From Xanthobacter dioxanivorans (GTDB lineage Bacteria > Pseudomonadota > Alphaproteobacteria > Rhizobiales > Xanthobacteraceae): DNA of 64,000 nt. The notes below the pieces were generated by a model. That model was given only the letters and a program-made list of their open reading frames with translations. It ran no database searches and had not been told where the DNA came from. The stretch covers positions 2,035,001 to 2,099,000 of the forward strand of contig NZ_CP063362.1 in assembly GCF_016807805.1 (NCBI RefSeq), in the 5' to 3' direction. Position 1 is the first letter of the stretch; every line of letters starts with the position of its first letter. This document shows, in pieces, positions 28,559 to 35,059 of this stretch. The position numbers were made by a program, and so were the translations under genes.

Positions 28559-29254
28559 ATGAAACCCCTCCACCGGGAAACCCATCTGATCGCGCGTATC
28601 GGCTGGCTGCGCGCCGCCGTCCTTGGCGCCAACGACGGCATTATTTCGACGGCAAGCCTCATGGTGGGCGTCGCGGCGGCATCGACCAATTCGTCCGAGA
28701 TTCTGGTCGCGGGCGTCGCGAGCCTTGTGGCCGGTGCCATGTCGATGGCGGCGGGGGAATACGTCTCGGTGAGTTCCCAGGCCGACACAGAGAATGCCGA
28801 TCTGCAGAAGGAGAGGGGAGAGTTGGCCGAGCAGCCGGAAAGCGAGCTGAACGAGCTGACGCAAATCTATGTGCGGCGCGGTGTCGAGCCGGCGCTGGCG
28901 CGTCAGGTGGCCGAGCAGATGACGGCAAAGGACGCTTTCACCGCCCATGCGCGGGATGAGCTGGGGCTTGCCGAGCATGTGGTCGCGCGTCCGGTTCAGG
29001 CTGCGCTGACATCGGCGATGACGTTCACGGTCGGGGCTGCGATTCCGCTGGCCATCTCCCTTCTGGCACCCGCCGCCCTGATCGCGCCGATCGTCTCGGG
29101 AGGATCGCTGATCTGTCTGGCGGCACTTGGTGCGCTCGGCGCGCGGGTTGGTGGTGCAGACATCTGGAGGCCGACCGTCCGTGTGACCTTCTGGGGCGCG
29201 ATCGCCATGGCGGCGACAGCGGCCATCGGGGCGCTGGTCGGTCACGCCGTCTAG
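28559..29254 (+). CDS. VIT1/CCC1-family Fe2+/Mn2+ transporter
   Basis: This 231-residue inner-membrane protein matches the VIT1/CCC1 family: LRAAVLGANDGIISTASLMVG (first helix), VAGAMSMAAGEYVSVSSQAD (second helix), a cytoplasmic helical region that binds metal (residues ~80-140, rich in Glu), then three more helices. Members export or store iron or manganese. It sits just after tRNA-Ala with lower GC than the neighbours and an ICE-like palindrome in front, so it may be an acquired iron-efflux gene under Irr control. A dead transposase follows. Confidence 0.92.
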   Translation: MKPLHRETHLIARIGWLRAAVLGANDGIISTASLMVGVAAASTNSSEILVAGVASLVAGAMSMAAGEYVSVSSQADTENADLQKERGELAEQPESELNELTQIYVRRGVEPALARQVAEQMTAKDAFTAHARDELGLAEHVVARPVQAALTSAMTFTVGAAIPLAISLLAPAALIAPIVSGGSLICLAALGALGARVGGADIWRPTVRVTFWGAIAMAATAAIGALVGHAV

Positions 29255-29311
29255 GGGTTCAGTCCCAGAGTGTGGGGGAATCAGCGAAGCTGGTCCCGCA
29301 TTCCGGGAGGA

Positions 29312-29758
29312 GTTCTGGGCCAGATACTCCATGGCAGCGCTACGACCACCCACGCCATCCGAGCTGCGATCCAGCGATCGAAGGCTCCGCTCAAAGAGCG
29401 AGCGGCGCGCTACGGGATCAACCAGAAAACAGTCGCCAAATGGAAGAAGCGGACCTCCTGCGCGGATCGTTCGGCCGGCCCGAAGGACGCCTAGCCGGCC
29501 AGAGGCAAGTTCAAGGCCGACCCGATCGGCCTTTTCCACAGTGAGATCGCCGAGGTGCGGACGGCGGAAGGCGAATCGCATCTGCATGTCGGCATCGACC
29601 GCACCTCGAAGTTCGCCCTTGCCCCGCTCGTCGACCAGGCCGTCACGGCGACGGCACGTGCTTTCCTTGATGCACTGGTGGCTGCCGTTCCCTACAGGGT
29701 CGAGATCGTTCTGACCGGCAGCGGCATCCCGTTCGCCGACCTGCGCGCGATGCCTTAA
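29312..29758 (+). pseudogene. IS481-type transposase remnant
   Basis: The N-terminal helix-turn-helix portion (HGSATTTHAIRAAIQRSKA, YGINQKTVAKWKKR) ends at an in-frame TAG (29492-29494). The same frame then resumes inside the catalytic core (DPIGLFHSEIAEVRTAEG, VGIDRTSKFALAPLV), with the linker region of roughly 65 residues missing. The second catalytic Asp of the DDE triad is lost: the usual LTDNG reads LTGSG. The C-terminal third is also absent. Three lesions make it inactive. A 15-bp direct repeat marks its right end. Confidence 0.85.
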
Positions 29759-29773
29759 TGCGCGCGATGCCTT
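29742..29773. repeat. Perfect 15-bp direct repeat at the transposase scar
   Basis: TGCGCGCGATGCCTT occurs at 29742-29756 and again at 29759-29773, separated by AA. It spans the end of the transposase remnant and the beginning of chromosomal sequence. It could be a deletion or slippage scar. Confidence 0.8.
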
Positions 29774-29797
29774 GGTCGGCCGGGACCTTGGCCGGCC

Positions 29798-30787
29798 TCA
29801 GGCGCCCAGGCAGCGGATGAAGGTCTCCACATCCACATTGCCGCCGGAGAGGACGATCACCGCTGTTCCTCCGGACAGGTTCAGCCGGCCTTCCAGCAAG
29901 CAGGCGAGCGCCACCGCGCCACCCGGCTCCACCACCAGCTTCAGCTCGCGAAAGGCGAACGCCACCGCCCGCGCCACCTCGGCGTCGGTGACGCTGGCCG
30001 CCTCTCCCACCAGGGGGCGGGTGATCTCGAAGGTGAGGACGCCGGGCATCGGCGCGAGCAGGGCATCGCAGAAGGAGCCGGACGGCTCGGCGTTGCGCTC
30101 GCGCACGCCGGAGCGGAAGGAGCGGGCATGGTCGTCGAAGCCGGCGGGCTCGCAGGCGACCACCCGCGCGCCGGGCGTGTGGCGCTTCACCGCCAGCGCG
30201 ATCCCGGCGATGAGGCCGCCGCCGGAGACGTTGGCGGCCACGAGGTCGGGGGCGAGGCCCTGCGCCGCGAGGTCTTCCATGATCTCGCGCCCCACCGTGC
30301 CCTGCCCGGCGATCACCTGTGGGTCGTCATAGGGCGGCACCAGCGTCGCGCCGCGCTGCTCGGCGATGGCGCCGGCGATGGCGTCGCGATCCTCGGTGCG
30401 GCGGTCATACCCCACCACCTCGGCGCCGAGGGCCCTGGTGCGATCGCGCTTCAGGGCCGGCGCATCGTGCGGCATGACGATGACCGCCGGCATGCCGAGG
30501 AGCCGGGCGGCGGCGGCCACGCCCTGGGCGTGGTTGCCGGAGGAGCAGGCGACCACGCCCGCCGGCCGCCGCGATTCGGGAATCTGCACCAGGCGGTTGT
30601 AGGCGCCGCGGAACTTGAAGCTGCCGGTGAGCTGGAGCGTCTCCGGCTTCAGGAACACGCGGGCTCCAGCGCGCGCGCTGAGCACGGGGGAGAAGACGAG
30701 GGGCGTGCGTACGGCGACGCCCGCCAGCCGTGCCGCGGCGGCGTCCACGTCTTCGGCGGTGGGCATGCGGATGGGTTCGCTCTTCAT
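29798..30787 (-). CDS. Threonine/serine dehydratase-like PLP enzyme
   Basis: This 329-residue fold-type II PLP enzyme has the Schiff-base lysine in LTGSFKFRGAYN, the substrate loop CSSGNHAQGVA and the phosphate-binding loop NVSGGGLIAG. The C-terminal VLSGGNVD is also typical. It lacks an ACT regulatory domain, so it is a catabolic-type threonine ammonia-lyase or a related racemase/dehydratase. The start at ATG 30787 was preferred to the upstream start at 30817. It lies downstream of an SDR gene on the same strand, separated by ~75 bp. Confidence 0.88.
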   Translation of the reverse strand: MKSEPIRMPTAEDVDAAAARLAGVAVRTPLVFSPVLSARAGARVFLKPETLQLTGSFKFRGAYNRLVQIPESRRPAGVVACSSGNHAQGVAAAARLLGMPAVIVMPHDAPALKRDRTRALGAEVVGYDRRTEDRDAIAGAIAEQRGATLVPPYDDPQVIAGQGTVGREIMEDLAAQGLAPDLVAANVSGGGLIAGIALAVKRHTPGARVVACEPAGFDDHARSFRSGVRERNAEPSGSFCDALLAPMPGVLTFEITRPLVGEAASVTDAEVARAVAFAFRELKLVVEPGGAVALACLLEGRLNLSGGTAVIVLSGGNVDVETFIRCLGA

Positions 30788-30861
30788 GGGACGAAACCTA
30801 GCCGAGGCCCCCGGCAAAGGCGATAGCCCCGCCTCCGCTGCGCGGCGGGGCTATCGGGCGC

Positions 30862-31638
30862 TCAAAACAGCATCTGCAGGTCGGCGTCCACCGCGATGGC
30901 CTGACCGGAGATGGTGGAGCCCAGGGGGGAGGCGAGGAACACCGCCAGGTTCGCCAGGTGCTGCGGCGGGACGAGCTTCTTCAGCGAGGTGGCGGCGAGC
31001 GCCATGGCCTGCACCTGTTCCACCGACAGGTTGCGCTCGCGCGCCTTGTTCTGGAACACCGACTGGATGCGCGGCCCGTCCACCGAGCCCGGGAGGATGG
31101 CGTTGGCGCGGATGCCGAACTCGCCGAGCTCCATGGCGAGCGACTTGATGAAGCCGACGACGCCCCATTTCGCCGCCGCATAGGGCGAGCGCAGCGGGAA
31201 GCCGAAGCGCCCGGCCGCCGAGGACAGGCCGATGATGGAGGCGTTGTCGCTCTCCTTCAGCGCCGGCACGGCGAGCCGCGTCACGTTGAAATGGCCGGTA
31301 ATGTCCACGGCGAGGGTGCGGTCCCAGTCCGCCGGGTCGATCTGGTCCACCCGGCCGGTGGGGCCGGCGATGCCGGCATTGTTCACCAGCACATCGAGCC
31401 CGCCGAGGCGGGAGAGGGCGCCGTCCATGAAGCGCTGCACGGCGGCGCGGTCGGACACGTCGCACGCCGTGCCGACGGCACCGGGGGCCGTTTCCGCGAG
31501 GGCGGCGAGGGTCGCTTCGTCCACGTCGCAGACCTCGACGCGCGCGCCCTCCTTGAGGAAAGCGCGGGCGATCTCGAGGCCGATGCCTCCCGAGCCCGCG
31601 GTGATGAGCACCCTGAGGCCGGTGATGCCGAGGTCCAT
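30862..31638 (-). CDS. SDR-family oxidoreductase
   Basis: This 258-residue Rossmann enzyme has the cofactor motif TAGSGGIGLEIA, Asp in CDVDEATL (favours NAD), NNAG in DVLVNNAGIAG, catalytic Ser in GLSSAAG and Tyr/Lys in SPYAAAKWG. The C-terminus (GQAIAVDADLQMLF) is typical of dehydrogenases. GGAG lies eight bases before ATG 31638. It is downstream of the GntR regulator on the same strand and likely belongs to the pathway controlled with the neighbouring LIV-type transporter and BKACE operon. Confidence 0.9.
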   Translation of the reverse strand: MDLGITGLRVLITAGSGGIGLEIARAFLKEGARVEVCDVDEATLAALAETAPGAVGTACDVSDRAAVQRFMDGALSRLGGLDVLVNNAGIAGPTGRVDQIDPADWDRTLAVDITGHFNVTRLAVPALKESDNASIIGLSSAAGRFGFPLRSPYAAAKWGVVGFIKSLAMELGEFGIRANAILPGSVDGPRIQSVFQNKARERNLSVEQVQAMALAATSLKKLVPPQHLANLAVFLASPLGSTISGQAIAVDADLQMLF

Positions 31639-31682
31639 TTCTATATCTCCGTGAGAGGTCCTGGCTGGAAGGGGAGGCCGGA

Positions 31683-32426
31683 TCAGTCCGGCAGCACGCC
31701 GCGCGAGAGAATGAAGTCGCCGGCGCTCCAGATGTCGGTGACGAGGGCGGCGCGGGCCGCCTCCGGGTCGCGGGCCCTGAGGGCGCCGATGAGGGCGGCG
31801 TGGTGGATGTGCGCCTCGCCCTCGCGCACGCGCTCGGGGCCGGCGCGGAAGTCGAGGTTCAGCACCGGCCCGATCTGCAGCCACAGGCCTTCGATCATCT
31901 GCATGAGGGTGGGCAGGTGCGCGGCACGGTACAGGGCGAAATGCAGGTCCTTGTTGTGGCGCATGGCGGCGGCGCCGTCGGGCCGCTTCTTGTCCCGCTC
32001 GGCGGCGAACAGGCGCTCGAACCGCGCCACCTCGGCGATCTCCTCGTCGGTGGCGGCGGTCGCGGCGACGGTGACGGCGAGCCCCTCCAGGCTCACGCGG
32101 ATGAGGCGCAGCTCGGTGAACCGGGCGCGGGACATCAGCGGCACGCGCACCGCGCGGTTGGGCAGCACCTCCAGCGCGTTCTCGGTGACGAGGCGCGAGA
32201 CCGCCTCGCGCACCGGCATGGCGCTGGTGCCGATGGCGCCGGCGAGGCCGCGCAGGGTGAAGCGCTCGCCGGGGGCGGCGCGGCCCGCCAGTAGCAGCTC
32301 CTTCAGGTCGCCATAGACCTGGTCCGCCAGCGTCTGGCGCACGATGCGGACCATGCGGGCGTCGAGCCCGGAGGCCTCCGCCATCCCGTCGTCCCGCGCG
32401 TCCGCAGATGCTGTCTTGTGTTCCAT
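31683..32426 (-). CDS. GntR-family (FadR/FCD) transcriptional regulator
   Basis: This 247-residue protein has an N-terminal winged helix-turn-helix (about residues 28-92: ADQVYGDLKELLLAGRAAPG, then AGAIGTSAMPVREAVSRL). An all-helical FCD ligand-binding domain follows, with metal-ligand-like residues in NKDLHFALYRAAH and AEAHIHHAALIGAL. It is divergent from the LIV-type ABC operon and upstream of the SDR, so it probably regulates both. A palindrome TGTGATCACA in the intergenic region is a likely operator. Confidence 0.92.
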   Translation of the reverse strand: MEHKTASADARDDGMAEASGLDARMVRIVRQTLADQVYGDLKELLLAGRAAPGERFTLRGLAGAIGTSAMPVREAVSRLVTENALEVLPNRAVRVPLMSRARFTELRLIRVSLEGLAVTVAATAATDEEIAEVARFERLFAAERDKKRPDGAAAMRHNKDLHFALYRAAHLPTLMQMIEGLWLQIGPVLNLDFRAGPERVREGEAHIHHAALIGALRARDPEAARAALVTDIWSAGDFILSRGVLPD

Positions 32427-32443
32427 GTTTCCCGTCTGCTATG

Positions 32444-32453
32444 TGTGATCACA
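32444..32453. promoter_or_regulatory. Candidate GntR operator
   Basis: A perfect 10-bp palindrome TGTGATCACA lies in the 129-bp gap between the divergent GntR gene and the substrate-binding protein gene, 18 bp upstream of the GntR start. Size and position suit an FCD-type GntR dimer. The match is by inspection only. Confidence 0.5.
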
Positions 32454-32555
32454 GATAACAGATAGTCGAGCCACTCGGCAATCATCCCGGCGCGGGGAAC
32501 AGGGAAAAATCCCGTCTCCGCAACGACAAGCCGGCCATTGGGAGGAGACCTAGCC

Positions 32556-33833
32556 GTGAAAGACACACCCCCTCTTTGCGCCCTCGCCTCTGCGCCCGTC
32601 GGTCGCCGCACCCTGCTGAAGGGTGCCGGCGCCGCCGCCCTGCTCGGCGGCGTCGGCATGCCGGCCATCGCGCGGGCGCAGGCCGACACCATCACCTTCG
32701 GCCACCTCACCCCGCTCACCGGCTTCCTCGGCCCGCTCGGCGCCTACGGGCAGATGGGCGTGCAACTGGCGGTGGAGGAGCTGAACGCGGCCGGCGGCGT
32801 CAACGGCCGCAAGATCAACCTGGTGATGGAAGACAGCGTGAACCCGGCCACCGCCTCCTCCAAGGCGGAGCGCTACATCGAGCGCGACAAGGCGGCGGTG
32901 ATCATCGGCGAGATTTCCTCCGCCTCGGCCCTCGCCATCGCCCAGGTGGTGGCACGCCAGAAGGTGGTGTTCGTCAACACCGGCGGCAATTCCGACGCCC
33001 TGCGCGGCAAGGACTGCAACCGCTACATGTTCCACGTGGAAGGCGCCAACACGCAATATGTGAAGGCGGTGGGCGCGGCCATGGTTCGCGACGGGCTGGT
33101 GAAGGGCAAGAAGCTGTTCTTCCTCACCGCCGACTACGCCTTCGGCCACGATCTCTCCCGCGTCGCCAAGCGCTATATCACCGCCAATGGCGGCGAGGTG
33201 ATCGCCGACGAGCTGGTGCCCACCGACGCTACTGACTTCTCGCCCTATCTGCTGAAGGTGCGGCAGGCGCGCCCCGACGTGGTGATCTCCAACCTCGCCG
33301 GCAACCAGATCACCAACTTCATCAAGCAGTATTCGGAATTTGGCCTCAAGTATCCGTTTGGCGGCTTCGGCTTCGACACGGCGGTGGCCTGGGGCGCGGG
33401 CAAGGGCACGTTCGGCGGCCTGTGGCCGATGATCTGGCATCACGACGTGCCGACGGCGGACTCCAAGGCGTTCGTCGCCGCCTTCGTGAAGAAGTTCGGC
33501 AAGCCGCCGGAGAATCAGGCCTGGGGCGACTATGTGGCCACCAAGGTGGTGGCCCGCGCCATGAACGAGACCAGGAGCACCGCCGCCGGCGACCTCATCG
33601 CCTTCTTCGAGAAGGAGCCGGAGCTCGACATCCTGAAGGGCCGCAAGGGCTATTTCCGCGCCTGGGATCACCAGCTGATCCAGGAGATGTACACGGTGAC
33701 CGCCCGGCCGGTGGCCGAGGTGAAGGACCAGTGGGACCTCATGATCCTCGGCCCCGCCGTGCCCGGCCCGGAGACCGCGCTCAGTGCCATCGCGCCGACG
33801 CCGGAGGAGAACGCCTGCACCTTCCCGACCTGA
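32556..33833 (+). CDS. LIV-type ABC transporter substrate-binding protein
   Basis: This 425-residue protein has a twin-arginine-like leader (GRRTLLKGAGAAALLGGVGMPAIARAQ) and then the periplasmic-binding domain of the branched-chain-amino-acid type (ITFGHLTPLTGFLGPLGAYG, GGVNGRKINLVMEDS, IIGEISSASALAIAQV). Start: GTG at 32556, with GGAGGAG nine bases upstream. It is the first gene of a divergent operon with LIV permeases and ATPases. The actual ligand is probably an organic acid or amide handled by the downstream dehydrogenase and BKACE. Confidence 0.9.
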   Translation: MKDTPPLCALASAPVGRRTLLKGAGAAALLGGVGMPAIARAQADTITFGHLTPLTGFLGPLGAYGQMGVQLAVEELNAAGGVNGRKINLVMEDSVNPATASSKAERYIERDKAAVIIGEISSASALAIAQVVARQKVVFVNTGGNSDALRGKDCNRYMFHVEGANTQYVKAVGAAMVRDGLVKGKKLFFLTADYAFGHDLSRVAKRYITANGGEVIADELVPTDATDFSPYLLKVRQARPDVVISNLAGNQITNFIKQYSEFGLKYPFGGFGFDTAVAWGAGKGTFGGLWPMIWHHDVPTADSKAFVAAFVKKFGKPPENQAWGDYVATKVVARAMNETRSTAAGDLIAFFEKEPELDILKGRKGYFRAWDHQLIQEMYTVTARPVAEVKDQWDLMILGPAVPGPETALSAIAPTPEENACTFPT

Positions 33834-33850
33834 GACGTGGCTTTGGCCCT

Positions 33851-33876
33851 CGCCCCTGCCGCTCGCGGCAGGGGCG
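33851..33876 (+). promoter_or_regulatory. Intercistronic stem-loop after the binding-protein gene
   Basis: A perfect 11-bp stem, CGCCCCTGCCG / CGGCAGGGGCG, with a CTCG loop lies 17 bp after the stop codon and has no T-run. Such hairpins after binding-protein genes commonly stabilise the upstream message or attenuate downstream transcription, giving excess binding protein. Confidence 0.6.
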
Positions 33877-33905
33877 TTCCCGCGCTCCGCCCGACTGAAG
33901 CGTCA

Positions 33906-33931
33906 AGCGGAAGGAGAGCCGGGGCCCAGCG
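33906..33931 (+). repeat. 26-bp dispersed repeat, copy 1
   Basis: AGCGGAAGGAGAGCC then GGGGCCCAGCG recurs at 37622-37648 with one extra G. Both copies are intergenic, before livH and before the dehydrogenase gene respectively. Confidence 0.7.
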
Positions 33932-34105
33932 GGGCTTATCCGCAGGTCAGGCCAGCCTTCGGAGAAGGTCCGTAACCGCCGTGAAGGCCACGATCCAGGG
34001 GGCCTTCGTAACCGTCATGCCCGGCACGAGGCTGGACACGACGTCTCGACCGCTTGGCCAAGCCTGTTCCGGCCCCTTTAAGAGGCCTCAGGCCGGAGAG
34101 ACACC

Positions 34106-34986
34106 ATGCCCGTCGAACTCGTCTTCCTCATCGAGCAATTGCTCAACGGCCTCCTGGTGGGCGTCGCCTACCTGCTCATCGCGCTCGGCCTGTCGCTGAT
34201 CTTCTCGCTGGGCGGCATCGTGAACCTCGCCCATGGCGGCTTCTATGCCATCGGCGCCTATATCGGCGTGGAGGTGGGCAACCGCTTCGGCTTTCCTGCC
34301 GCCTTCGTCGCGGCGCCGTTGTCGGTGGCGCTCATCGGCATGGTCATCGAGCGCACCTTGTTCTCGCGCTTCTACCGCGCCGATCCGATCCTCTCGCTGC
34401 TGCTCACCTTCGGCCTCGCCATGGTGATCGAGCAGGCGCTGCGCATGGCGTTCGGGGCCACGCCCATCCCCTTCGCCATCCCCGAATTCCTGAAGGGGCA
34501 GGTGTTCATCGGCGAGTTCATCTATTCGCGCTACCGCCTCGCCATCCTCGTGGTCGCCGCCGTCGCCGTGCTCGGCCTGTGGCTGCTGCTCCAGCGCACC
34601 GCCTTCGGCCGGGTGGTGAGGGCCGGGGTGCAGAATCCGGACATGGTCGGCGCGCTCGGCATCTCGCTCACGCCCTATCTCACCGCGGTGGCCGCCATCG
34701 GCATCGGCCTTGCCGGGCTCGCCGGCATCATGCTCGCGCCCATCTCCGGGGTGCATCCGGCCATGGGCGCGGAAATCCTCACCGCCGCCTTCGTGGTGGT
34801 GGTCATCGGCGGCCTCGGATCGTTCTGGGGGTGGTGCTGGCGGGCCTGCTGGTGGGCCTCGTGCGCGGGCTCACCGTCTATTTCATCCCGCCGGCGGCCG
34901 AGGCCTCCATGTACCTGCTCATGCTCATGGTGCTGCTGCTGCGGCCGCGCGGCCTGTTCGGCGAGCGCATCCTCAGGTTCGAGTGA
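34106..34986 (+). pseudogene. livH: LivH-type ABC permease, frameshifted near the C-terminus
   Basis: The N-terminal ~240 residues are a normal LivH: LNGLLVGVAYLLIALGLSLI, GIVNLAHGGFYAIGAYIGV and AFGRVVRAGVQNPDMVGALG (the EAA-like loop). The frame fails at the G-run 34827-34831. One added G restores SFWGVVLAGLLVGLVRGL and continues to MLMVLLLRPRGLFGERILRFE, ending at 34986 with the normal 293-residue length. Without it, translation runs on in frame into the next gene. This is either a real one-base deletion inactivating the permease or a sequencing error in a homopolymer. Confidence 0.88.
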
Positions 34987-35059
34987 GGCGGAGATGCTCC
35001 AGAGCCCCCGCCCCGCCCATCGCCCCGAGACCGAAACCCGCCCCGCAAAAGGAGGCGCC

